Origin: Strigamia acuminata
Lineage: Eukaryota > Arthropoda > Chilopoda > Geophilomorpha > Linotaeniidae
Direction of reading: 5' to 3'
Length of the DNA stretch: 64,000 nt
Assembly (NCBI GenBank): GCA_949358305.1
Contig: OX442319.1
Location: 13,640,001 to 13,704,000 of the forward strand
Of this stretch, positions 20,601 through 28,477 are shown piece after piece (within the stretch, counting starts at the first letter, position 1; the number at the start of each line of letters is the position of its first letter). The translations under genes were made by a program, and so were the position numbers. The notes below the pieces were generated by a model. The model had not been told where the DNA came from. It did not search any database and saw only the letters and a program-made list of their open reading frames with translations.

Positions 20601-21910
20601 GCATTATTTGAACCCGGTCGAGCATGGGGCCCATGTAGGTTCAGGGGCCCCGGCCTAAAATTTTTTTTTTGCAAATAAGGAGATTTGGGCACATAAAAAT
20701 TGCACTTTTGTAACTGGTTGACCCTTGCCTAAGAGCCCCAAACGTTCAGGGGCCCTGGAGATTTAGTAATGGGTCGACCAAGGGGCCTCTACTTATGGGC
20801 CCCAAAAGCTTGGGGCGCCGGTATTTTGTGATTGGAGGACCTATGAAGTGCCCTTTTTGTGTTTGGTCTGACCAAGGGGCCCACTAAGGTGCCTGTGATT
20901 GGGGCCCCAAAGGGTGCCAATCTGCCAGTGGTTTGGAGGGAAATTTGTGAGAGCGGAAATGATTTTTGTTGACGTTTTAGGGATTTTGGCGCAGGCGTCG
21001 GCAATGCCGCAGTTGGACTCGATTTGTAGTTTTTGCAGTCGGATGAAACGTGGGAGGATTTACGCGTGCGCGAGGAGGGAAGGATACAATGTGTTGGCGT
21101 TTGGCCAGCATTTGGATGATTTGGCTGAAACGTAAATACAGACTCGGTTGGTTCCCTTTTACGGATTGACATTTATTTATTTTATTAGATTCCTTATGTC
21201 GGCTTTTCACAACGGCCGCTTGAGGACCATGAAAGCGAAATATCTCGTCAAGTAAGTTCCCGCGTGTTATTTCTTATTGATTCGTTGTTCTGTGCGCTGA
21301 TTGGATGACGGCAATCACGTGTCATGGATTGCTTGAACAATGGGACTACAGAGTCTAATGTGCCTTTTTGACTGCAACTAGAGTATAAGCATGTTTGTTA
21401 CCTGTTGTCGTCCCAGAATACAGCGCGGCTATGTGGCGCTATGGGTGGCAAAAGGCACTGAACGTGTGGATACGTGTCCGTGTTATCCTTGGTTCGTTGT
21501 ATAAACCGCAATTTGATTTCAGGGAAGGTGACTTGAAGGTCATAAGGCCATTTGTCTACGTCAGAGAAAAGAACACCAGGTTGTTTGCCGAACGGATGAA
21601 GCTGCCCGTAATAACCGAGAACTGTCCCGGTTGTTTCGAAGCCCCAAAAGTAAATAGCATTAAATTGTTAATGAAGTAGCCAATAGTTGTGAAAACATCG
21701 CCCGGCTAAAATTCTGTTTGTTTTCTGTACTAGGAAAGGCACAGGACGAAGCAGCTTTTGGCGCAGCAGGAAATTCTGTTTCCGCGATTATTCGCGAGTC
21801 TACGCTCGGCTGTTAAGCCACTCATGGAAATCGATCGGTGCGGCGTCGAAAGCGAGGGACTAATAAGATTTGCTCTGAAACACATGCACCGAGAGCAAGA
21901 AAATGAATGA
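14695..21910 (+). CDS. Fusion of NifS-like cysteine desulfurase and TtcA-type tRNA thiolase (15 exons, 923 aa)
   Basis: Exons: 14695-14884, 14958-14988, 15044-15278, 15838-15969, 16023-16204, 16263-16339, 17296-17794, 18592-18811, 18866-18964, 19022-19221, 19983-20371, 20981-21131, 21189-21251, 21523-21649, 21734-21910; 2772 nt, all phases agree. The N-terminal half is a class V aminotransferase fold: YCDYTASGR, a PLP-lysine site SPHKFVGG (Lys about 274), and an active-site loop RGGCACAGPYA (Cys about 420/422). The C-terminal part is a PP-loop ATPase of the TtcA class: DMIENGDRILVCLSGGKDS (loop about 690-695), CSFCSRMKRG (Cys 767/770), GQHLDDLAET, and a late ENCPGCFE (Cys 857/860). In bacteria TtcA thiolates tRNA C32 with sulfur from a desulfurase; here both steps would sit in one chain (inference). 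An in-frame ATG at 14599 would add a basic leader, possibly mitochondrial. Closest alternatives, CTU1-type or MOCOS-type proteins, do not combine these parts. Confidence 0.9.
15330..15750. repeat. 20-bp minisatellite in desulfurase-TtcA intron 3
   Basis: About 21 copies of a unit like CAAATTGAATTTTTACGTTA with variants (TTTTCCGTTA, GAAATATTACG). Confidence 0.95.
16385..16960. repeat. 20-bp minisatellite in desulfurase-TtcA intron 6
   Basis: About 28 copies of a unit like TTCAAATTTTGTCCAAAAAA, decaying at the right end. Frames rich in Lys, Phe, Asn and Ser across it are artefacts. Confidence 0.95.
17830..18440. repeat. AT-rich minisatellite in desulfurase-TtcA intron 7
   Basis: Units of about 29 bp like AATTGAATTTTAATTCTAAG followed by AAATTCAAA, degrading to looser GAATTC-rich sequence on both sides. 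Confidence 0.9.
19320..19900. repeat. 20-bp minisatellite in desulfurase-TtcA intron 10
   Basis: About 28 copies of AAAAATTGAATTTTTTACTC with drift to TTTTTTCTC and TTACCCC at the right end. Confidence 0.97.
20380..20920. repeat. GGGGCCC-rich degenerate repeat in desulfurase-TtcA intron 11
   Basis: Phrases such as GACCAAGGGGCCC and GGGGCCCC recur about every 60-120 bp, together with a GCACATAAAAA segment. It is much richer in GC than other introns here. No open frame is preserved. Confidence 0.75.
21255..21495 (+). repeat. Interspersed repeat in desulfurase-TtcA intron 13, partner of 7735-8235
   Basis: Matches the flanks of the MAGI intron copy in the same orientation and lacks the nested foldback element. 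Confidence 0.75.
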
Positions 21911-22285
21911 ATGAATGAATAAATATTTTTTAAAGAAATAAACGACGCACTGTGCGGATTGTTTGTTATTGGAGTTTCTCCGTTCTGGAAGGGTTCACGC
22001 TTGCACTTTCAACTCCCTAAGAAATTTTGATAATTTTTCGATAAAACAGATACTTCTTCAAATAAGAGGTGCCCTCGATTAAGAGCCGCGGTTGAGACAC
22101 CAAGAATACCGTATTTTTGCAAAATTACCTTATTCTTTCCGTATTTAACATCACGAACGATGAACGTAGGCTTTGTTCGTCGTTCTAAAATGATGAAAAT
22201 AGGTATCAATCAAAAATCGTCTAAAATGATGAAAATCAATCAAAAAGCGTCTAAATTGATGAAAAATCAATCAAAAAACGTCTAA
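21911..22285. other. Gap after the desulfurase-TtcA gene; no gene seen
   Basis: The 3' UTR has AATAAATATTTT just after the stop (about 21929). From about 22060 there is a GCCCTCGATTAAGAGCCGCG element also found near 46720. At 22185-22285 is a short minisatellite (AAAATGATGAAAATCAATCA type), into which the hairpin element at 22286 is inserted. Confidence 0.6.
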
Positions 22286-22669
22286 AATGTAATCTCGGCA
22301 GAACGAGTGAAGCGAAGCGAAGCGGAGCGAGCGAGTGAATGCCGAGAGCATTCTCTCGATGTAATCGTAGGTTTCACAGGAGATGGCGCTACTAGTCGGG
22401 TTACGTCAGTCTTAAAAGTATATCCTGTAGAAAAGAGGAAGTGAAGGAAAAAACAAAATGGAGTCATCATCAGGAGCAACGCGATGACGGTAGGCGAGTT
22501 TATGATATAACTCTTTCTAAATTATAATTTATTTGTGAATCTCGGAGGTGTGGTGTTCAGGGAGGTTGGTGGGTCCTGTGAAACCTACGATTACATCGAG
22601 AGAATGCTCTCGGCATTCACTCGCTCGCTCCGCTTCGCTTCGCTTCACTCGTTCTGCCGAGATTACATT
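22286..22669. mobile_element. Hairpin element with perfect 95-bp inverted repeats
   Basis: 22286-22380 and 22575-22669 are exact inverted copies (95 of 95 by reading). They start AATGTAATCTCGGC and contain a GCGAAGCGAAGCGGAGCGAG run. The 194-bp middle begins with AGATGGCGCTACTAGTCGGG, which also occurs inverted at the far end of the DIRS-like element (about 27097-27118). It may be a non-autonomous relative, or the complex end of the retrotransposon itself. Confidence 0.85.
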
Positions 22670-22811
22670 CTCTCTCAGTAATCTTCGGCTTAACAGGAGA
22701 ATTGAGAGATAGTCTTTTCTCAGGATAGTTAGGTAAAATATTTGAAACGAAAATATATATTTTACAGTTTTTTATTTTGAAATGGTAATTTTTAGTTACT
22801 AGACAATTTAT

Positions 22812-24113
22812 TTATTTTTTAGACAAATTATTTGGCACTGGTCTATTTAAGACCGAGTTTTGAAAAGCATTTTGATCTACAATGGTTTTGTTGTAAAACC
22901 TGGCAAATGTCTGTTCGGACGTCCAGCCCGCAACAGATAAAATTTCTTGCACGTGAATCGTATTAACGGCAGCACTGGTGGCTGCGGAGCGCGTCGAGTG
23001 CGCTCCGAATTCTTGTCCAACACCAATTTTCTTTAAAAAATTTTTTATCCAGCGCCTTAAGGTGTCCTTGGTAGGCGCAGCATGAGGAGGTTGGAGCTTT
23101 AGGAAAAGGTAATTTCCCTTGCGTAAATCAATTGTTTTCTGCAGAAAATCGTGCAACGCCTTAAAAGGGCAAATAGCCCGTTCTTGTAAAAATGGGGCAA
23201 CCCGGTAAACCGTATGGTGGCCGGCACGAGAGTCCTTGTGCATAGTTTTAGAATTGAAAATTACGGCGTCAGTTGACATAGTCATTTCCGAGGTTTTTAA
23301 TTGTTGCAGCGAGCTTACTCTAGCTGCCGTGGTTAAAGCAAGCAAAATTAGTGTCTTTTCTTGCAGACATCTCCAATCTAAGTTGTCGTGTGGCCAAAGC
23401 TTGCGTAGTTCGTTAAGAGCTAAACCCACGTCCCAAGTTGCCGCGTATCGTGGCAGATTGGGTCGCAAATTTGAAACTCCTTTTAACATGCGAACAATTC
23501 TTTCGTCATCCCTGACCAAGGGAGAGATGAGGCCCGCTGCAGTGACTGCAGCCAAATTCCCCGTGATCGTAGAAGCGGCTAGGCCTTTTTGGAACCTATC
23601 AGCGATAAAGTTAGCGGTCTTTGCGACCGCTAATCCAAGGGGCGGTTCGAGGTTGAGAGGGAGCGGATCGGGATGAGGTGTCCCTTCACCACAAAATTCT
23701 GTCCACCTCTTAACTCCTGCCGAATACGTTGAGATAGTGGCCGGTCGCCACCCGGCCGTGAACAACTCGGCAGCGTCTCGCGAAAAGCCTTCTGTTTGGC
23801 GATCTCTCCAGAGATTTTGCAGCCAAGGAGCTGCAGGGCTTGCAAGGGGAACTCTGCATTCGGCTGGTGTTCCAACGACAGATGGTTCTTGGCTGGGAAT
23901 GATACCGGGACGGCTATCAAGCATTCCAGCAAGGGGGCGAACCACGCTTGGGTCGTCCATTTTGGAACAATGAGCAGGAGCGTCGATTGATCGCGGCGAA
24001 CTTTCTGTAAAATTCTGGAGATGAGGCAGAAAGGGGGAAAAGCATAAGTATAAAATTTTTTCCAACAGTGAGAAAATGCATCTATTTTGAAGGCGGAGGG
24101 GTCGGGGCCCCAA
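22812..24113 (-). CDS. DIRS-like element: tyrosine recombinase ORF
   Basis: 433-codon open frame overlapping the polymerase ORF by about 480 nt in another frame. The C-terminal half is a tyrosine-recombinase/phage-integrase fold: an Arg in TTAARVSSL, the H-x-x-R box as HSTRSAAT, GWTS, and a catalytic Tyr in FARFYNK. It would integrate a circular DNA copy by strand exchange without making a target duplication (family knowledge). The true start is probably inside the overlap (for example near a Met before DDPSVVRPLAG), since the first residues read like a shadow of the other ORF. No internal stop. Confidence 0.88.
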   Translation of the reverse strand: MGPRPLRLQNRCIFSLLEKILYLCFSPFLPHLQNFTESSPRSIDAPAHCSKMDDPSVVRPLAGMLDSRPGIIPSQEPSVVGTPAECRVPLASPAAPWLQNLWRDRQTEGFSRDAAELFTAGWRPATISTYSAGVKRWTEFCGEGTPHPDPLPLNLEPPLGLAVAKTANFIADRFQKGLAASTITGNLAAVTAAGLISPLVRDDERIVRMLKGVSNLRPNLPRYAATWDVGLALNELRKLWPHDNLDWRCLQEKTLILLALTTAARVSSLQQLKTSEMTMSTDAVIFNSKTMHKDSRAGHHTVYRVAPFLQERAICPFKALHDFLQKTIDLRKGNYLFLKLQPPHAAPTKDTLRRWIKNFLKKIGVGQEFGAHSTRSAATSAAVNTIHVQEILSVAGWTSEQTFARFYNKTIVDQNAFQNSVLNRPVPNNLSKK

Positions 24114-26917
24114 GACATAAATTTTGGTAATTTGTTATTTAGTCTCGTCGCGAAAAGGTCTATTTCGGGTAGGCCAAAATGATTAGTAAGTAATTTAAAC
24201 ATAAGAATTGATAAGCTCCATTCGCCGTCGGTAGTAATGAAATTACGCGACAAATAATCGGCCACGGTATTGTCTTTGCCCGGAATGTGTACCACGGAGA
24301 AGTCAATGTCCAGTCTTTGGGCATCTTCCCAAACTAAACGACCATAATGGTGTAGTAGTTGGACCTTGCTGCCTTGGTTGCGAAAAACACTCACGACCGT
24401 GGAGCTATCTGAGTGAAATAAAATGTGTTTTTTACCGTTGAAAGGTGCGAAAACCTTCCAAGCAAACCATAATGCTAAAAGTTCTTTTACATTGATATGC
24501 AGCGAGCTCTCATCAAGAGTCCATTGACCATTTGCTTCTTGGGACCCCCAACTAGCTCCCCAACCTTTATTAGAAGCGTCGGTAAAGACTTCGGAGTCTG
24601 GGTCGCTGCGGATCAATTTTTTAGGCAAAAAGTAAATGGGGTTAGTCCACCTAGACAATTCGGCTGTAACATCAGGGTAATTTTGCACCAAGGTGCTATA
24701 GTTATGATTGTGTAAAAATAGTTGGCCGGTTTTAAAAGATTCTAATGGCTTTATATTCCAGAAGCCATGGAAAAGTGCCGGTTCGGCGGAGACCAGATTT
24801 CCAATAAAAACGGCCAATTCTTGGATAGTAAAATATTCCAGTGCAAGGAGCTGTGAAGCTAATTTAGTGATCTTTTTAATTTTCCTATCTGGAAGAGAAA
24901 CTTCCATTTTTCTAGAGTCCAAGGTTAAACCCAGAAATTCCATTCTGGTTTTGGGGGCAAACTCAGACTTTTCCCAGTTTATACAAAGTCCTAAACCCTG
25001 AAAGAAATCGATAACGTCGCTACAAGCGACTTCTGCCTCGTTAAAACTGTCGCATAAGAATATGCCGTCATCTAGATAAGGGATCCCACAGATACCCCAA
25101 GTCCGTAGTTCGGCGAAGACCGGACACATGACCTTAGTAAAGGTCCGAGGAGCGCTAGCCAGGCCCATTGGCATTACCTGGTACTCGAAGAGTTGGCCTT
25201 GCCATAAAAATCGAACAAACTTTTTGTAATCGGCCCGTATAGGTAAAAGGTAAAACGCGTTAGTGAGATCAATTTTGAACATGTATTGGCCCTGCTTTAG
25301 GAGATTAATGGCGTCTTTCAGAGAGGCCATCTTAAAATGGAGATACTCTAAGCTCTCATTAAATTTCTTTAAATTAAGAATAATTCTTACAGTCCCGTCA
25401 GGTTTTGGCACAGCGAAAATGGGGCTCAAATATTCGCCCTCGACATGTTGTACTGGTTTAATTATGCCTTGATGGCAGAGTTTATCAACCGCTTGAGAAA
25501 TAGCAAGGGTTTCAGAGGCTGACATTTTATATTCTGTTCTTTTCGCTTGCGTGGGTTGATCACAGATCAAATCAAATTCAATTCCCGACAGGGAAGATAA
25601 AATAAATGGATTTTTGGTAATTTTACGCCAGGCCGGCAGGTAATTCTTTAAAATACCTGGTTCAAATGATAGATGCATTTTTTCCGAAATTAATTTTTTA
25701 TTTCTTACAATATTGACAGGAATATCAGGAAACGTTATTTCTTCTGTTGCCGTCCGCGCTGGCTCTTCCCCCGATCTGCAACAGAAATCGGTATTAGATA
25801 ACGGAGTTACATATTTGGAACACACAGCGTTCGTACAATTAGATTTTTTGAAATCAAAATTCCTGGAATTATCCGAGCGCTTATTGGAGTCGTACCGGTT
25901 GTAAGGCGTGTACCGACGAAAGTTTCTTTCCTTGTCCTTTCTGGATTCGGTTTTGTCAACAGTAGCTTTATTCGTCATTCTTTTCATTTCGTCGTACTCC
26001 TTTAGCTGTTTGGGTAAATCGGGGCCAAAGAGGTCGAAAGGGAAAACGACTTTCCCTTTCGCGAATTGTTTGTATTTCGGGGCTAGCGAATCGGCGAAGT
26101 CCGTGCGTCTCCGTAGCGTAGCCGCAGTATTCATTGCCCCTAGAAGCGTCATTGCTTCGGCAATTTGTGCTTTCAAAGTGTTGGGGTCCATTTTCCCGGA
26201 CACGATGTCCTTCAAGGCCGAGGCCAAGGGAATGTACGTTTTCAAGATGGAACGTTGCAATTTCAGCGTGGTTGTATCCCTGGACTTTACCCACGGTTGA
26301 AGGTCAGAGAAGAAAGTTCCGTCCATCTTCGGCGGCTCCAGATACTTGGCATTCTCCGGAATTACCAACTTCTCGACAAGTTTGTCCCTATACTCCGTAG
26401 TAGTATGGAACAGTGACTTACTGACCAGGGCCTCCAATTCCGTTGGCCAAGCTTCACCGAACGTCGTTTCGTCGCCCAAGAGAATGGAAACATCGGCAAA
26501 TCCACTCGTGGGATTTGCTGTGACCGGTTGGCCGACAGGGGCCGGAACACTTGTTCCGACTCCATTAACAAGGGAGTTAACGGTCCCAGGGTTTGGCAAC
26601 GTTGCCGACCCGATAGCGGTAAGCGAGACTGGTACAACACCTGGTCCGCCCGCGGGAGTATTGATGATTTGCGTTTGAACGACGGCCGTTCTCGCAGTTT
26701 GACCAGTTTGGGCGGTTTGGGCAGGGACCAAGGAACGTATCAAGGTATGCAAATCCGCTATGCTGTTGGTCAGCACATCTATTCGTTTATTCATCCTTCC
26801 TGGTGAAGGTGGCGGTGATTTCTCGGTCACTACGACCGTGTGGTCCGTCTGGTCCGTTAGGCCCGACTGGCCTTCCGCGTGGTCTTCTTCAGTATCATTG
26901 ATAGTTGGGTAATTCAT
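23630..26917 (-). CDS. DIRS-like element: Gag, reverse transcriptase and RNase H polyprotein
   Basis: One open frame of about 1100 codons; the likely start is MNYPTIND near 26917, though the frame is open to 26944. The N-terminal 400 residues look like the Gag-like region of such elements (charged, no clear zinc knuckle). The reverse transcriptase follows: FKIDLTNAFYLLPI, then MPMGLASAPRTFTKVM, and the catalytic box as YLDDGIFL. RNase H shows EVFTDASNKGWG, an INVKELLAL helix and HSDSST. The C-terminal part (LPEIDLFATRLN) is typical of DIRS and related elements. The intact frame suggests recent activity. Confidence 0.9.
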   Translation of the reverse strand: MNYPTINDTEEDHAEGQSGLTDQTDHTVVVTEKSPPPSPGRMNKRIDVLTNSIADLHTLIRSLVPAQTAQTGQTARTAVVQTQIINTPAGGPGVVPVSLTAIGSATLPNPGTVNSLVNGVGTSVPAPVGQPVTANPTSGFADVSILLGDETTFGEAWPTELEALVSKSLFHTTTEYRDKLVEKLVIPENAKYLEPPKMDGTFFSDLQPWVKSRDTTTLKLQRSILKTYIPLASALKDIVSGKMDPNTLKAQIAEAMTLLGAMNTAATLRRRTDFADSLAPKYKQFAKGKVVFPFDLFGPDLPKQLKEYDEMKRMTNKATVDKTESRKDKERNFRRYTPYNRYDSNKRSDNSRNFDFKKSNCTNAVCSKYVTPLSNTDFCCRSGEEPARTATEEITFPDIPVNIVRNKKLISEKMHLSFEPGILKNYLPAWRKITKNPFILSSLSGIEFDLICDQPTQAKRTEYKMSASETLAISQAVDKLCHQGIIKPVQHVEGEYLSPIFAVPKPDGTVRIILNLKKFNESLEYLHFKMASLKDAINLLKQGQYMFKIDLTNAFYLLPIRADYKKFVRFLWQGQLFEYQVMPMGLASAPRTFTKVMCPVFAELRTWGICGIPYLDDGIFLCDSFNEAEVACSDVIDFFQGLGLCINWEKSEFAPKTRMEFLGLTLDSRKMEVSLPDRKIKKITKLASQLLALEYFTIQELAVFIGNLVSAEPALFHGFWNIKPLESFKTGQLFLHNHNYSTLVQNYPDVTAELSRWTNPIYFLPKKLIRSDPDSEVFTDASNKGWGASWGSQEANGQWTLDESSLHINVKELLALWFAWKVFAPFNGKKHILFHSDSSTVVSVFRNQGSKVQLLHHYGRLVWEDAQRLDIDFSVVHIPGKDNTVADYLSRNFITTDGEWSLSILMFKLLTNHFGLPEIDLFATRLNNKLPKFMSWGPDPSAFKIDAFSHCWKKFYTYAFPPFCLISRILQKVRRDQSTLLLIVPKWTTQAWFAPLLECLIAVPVSFPAKNHLSLEHQPNAEFPLQALQLLGCKISGEIAKQKAFRETLPSCSRPGGDRPLSQRIRQELRGGQNFVVKGHLIPIRSLSTSNRPLD

Positions 26918-27219
26918 GACTTTAAAATGTGAATACATGCACAACTTTATAACTACAAAAAAGATAAAATGTTATAAAGTGGTTCGAATAAAAACAATCC
27001 TTGGAAAAGGGGATAAAAACGATAAAATTAACAAATTTTTTCTTGCAGAGCATTCGAACCTGACCGCGCAACCCGTTAGTAGAACCGGAAGTGACGTAAC
27101 CCGACTAGTAGCGCCATCTCCTGTTAAGCCGAAGATTACTGAGAGAGAATGATGAAATATCATTACATCAATGAAATAAGCGTTGTATCTGTAATGCATC
27201 GAAGCATTACATCTTAGAC

Positions 27220-27382
27220 CAGGGGTCGGCAGCCCTTTGAGACGGAAGAGCCAAAAGTTACAATTTACAAAATTTCCTAGTTTTTAAAGAGCCACTAACA
27301 TTTTTGTTTCAATATTATGGTATTTGATCTTGACATCGAAAGAGCCGCACGCAGCTCGCGAGCCACAGGTTGCCGATCCCTG
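27220..27382. mobile_element. hAT-type MITE with a perfect 8-bp target duplication
   Basis: Ends CAGGGGTCGGCA and the inverse of CAGGGATCGGCA, flanked by TCTTAGAC on both sides (27212-27219 and 27383-27390). It is 163 bp and noncoding. The CAGGGGTCGGCA end and the 8-bp duplication are typical of hAT elements. Confidence 0.93.
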
Positions 27383-27487
27383 TCTTAGACTTCTAAACCC
27401 CTTCTTCACGTATATAGAAATACATCTGTCGTCTATAAATTGATGTATAAAAAGAAATAAAAAAAATAGTTGGAGAAATACGAAAAT

Positions 27488-27576
27488 TAGGCTCTAGCTG
27501 CTTTGTTTTGAAAGAGTTGATGCGGATGGACGGACAGAACCGTTTTATTAGACTTTCTAAACATACGTAAGGTTTA
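27488..27576 (+). repeat. Dispersed repeat shared with 4499-4588
   Basis: Shares GGCTCTAGCTGCTTTG, GAGTTGATGCGGA and ACAGAACCGTTTTATTAGAC with the element in MAGI intron 8. Here the outer inverted ends are missing. Confidence 0.7.
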
Positions 27577-27724
27577 GAAGTCTAAAGAACTCTAAATTGA
27601 TTATCAAACTAATTATTTTTCCAGTGGTGATCCTTTGATTTTTATTCTTCTTTATAAACTTTGTACATGAATTGAAAAGTAAAATAAAAGACGCACGAAT
27701 TTGATCTGCAAACAAAACATAAAA

Positions 27725-28477
27725 TCACGTTGCTTTCTTCTTCTTCTTCTTCTTGTCGCGCCGCACCACTTCCGCTGGCGGCGCTGCCGTCTTCTTATCC
27801 GGACCAATCTGCTTCTCGATCATCTCCCTCACCTCGATCAGATCCTTCACGTGCTCGTCCAGCAACTCGAGCGTCTGCGCACCCTGCGCCCACTCGCCTT
27901 TCTTCACCTTCTCCGGGTCCTTCGACAGCAACACCCGCGCCAGCTTGCCCATCGTGTTCGCGAACCGGATGCCCCGCTTCACCTGCGCGTCGGTCACGCC
28001 CGTGAATGACGTCAGCGTGCCAACCATTTTCGCCATCTCGATGTCGTGGAAGTTGACGTTCGGCACGATCTTTGACACGCGGTCGTCGCTCTTGACGATC
28101 ACGTTGACGGTGTCGGGGATCGACGATTGGATCATTTTGGCGATATCTTGGGCCTGGCGCGTCTGGTGCTTCTTGCGGAACGCCGAGTCCACTTTGGCCG
28201 GTCGGTCGTCCTTCGTGGCGATCACGTGGATCGAGGGTCGGAGGTGGAGGTGGTGCAGTTTAGTCGACATCGACACGTTCTTTTTGTCCGGCACGTTGGT
28301 TTTGTCCGACAGCGTGTTGGTTGGCTGCGCTTTGTTTTTCGCTCTTTTCAGTAAGTTGGTTGGGGAAGATTTGTTCGACAGTCGGCGTTTCGGGATGTGG
28401 AATGCCTGCGATTTGTACGCGGGGATGGATTTCGTCGGGTTTCGTTTCGGTTTGGGCGGACTGGTTTTGCGCGTCAT
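27725..28477 (-). CDS. Orphan basic protein, tandem paralogue A (250 aa)
   Basis: I do not recognise the family. Single exon, start MTRKTSPPKP, very basic at both ends (the last residues are a Lys run, then AT). It is related to the gene at 29562-30182. They share an N-terminal block P.YKS..F..P.R, an IHV segment, and a central block of about 100 residues: (Q)DIAKMI..(S/A)(I/V)P.TV.V(I/V)(L/V)KSD.R(V/M)SKI, then DIEMAKM(V/I), F(T/S)G(V/I)(T/S)DAQ(V/M)KRGIR and LELLDE. The central block is predicted mostly helical. Length, charge and single-exon form would fit a nuclear or chromatin-bound protein, but this is only a guess. A minus-strand AATAAA lies at 27646-27641. Third codon positions are GC-rich, unlike the flanks, which supports coding. 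Confidence 0.85.
   Translation of the reverse strand: MTRKTSPPKPKRNPTKSIPAYKSQAFHIPKRRLSNKSSPTNLLKRAKNKAQPTNTLSDKTNVPDKKNVSMSTKLHHLHLRPSIHVIATKDDRPAKVDSAFRKKHQTRQAQDIAKMIQSSIPDTVNVIVKSDDRVSKIVPNVNFHDIEMAKMVGTLTSFTGVTDAQVKRGIRFANTMGKLARVLLSKDPEKVKKGEWAQGAQTLELLDEHVKDLIEVREMIEKQIGPDKKTAAPPAEVVRRDKKKKKKKAT

Larger units (their letters stand above)
22666..27151 (-). mobile_element. DIRS-like tyrosine-recombinase retrotransposon, apparently full length
   Basis: Ends are 35-bp inverted repeats, 22666-22700 and 27117-27151 (CATTCTCTCTCAGTAATCTT... inward). Between them are two long overlapping ORFs on the minus strand: Gag/reverse transcriptase/RNase H, and tyrosine recombinase. There is no DDE integrase and no protease motif, as expected for DIRS-type elements. 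Its ends resemble those of the neighbouring hairpin element, CATTCTCTC..GTAATC..ACAGGAGATGGCGC. Confidence 0.85.
27152..27724. other. Gap between the DIRS-like element and orphan paralogue A
   Basis: Holds a small hAT-type element (27220-27382), a repeat copy shared with MAGI intron 8 (27488-27576), and a TTTATT (27641-27646), which on the minus strand is AATAAA, about 80 bases after the paralogue A stop. No gene seen. Confidence 0.6.

Noticed and set aside
14695-21910. Bacterial contamination as the source of the desulfurase-TtcA sequence
   Set aside because: Fifteen exons with GT-AG introns containing the same repeats as the neighbouring animal genes.
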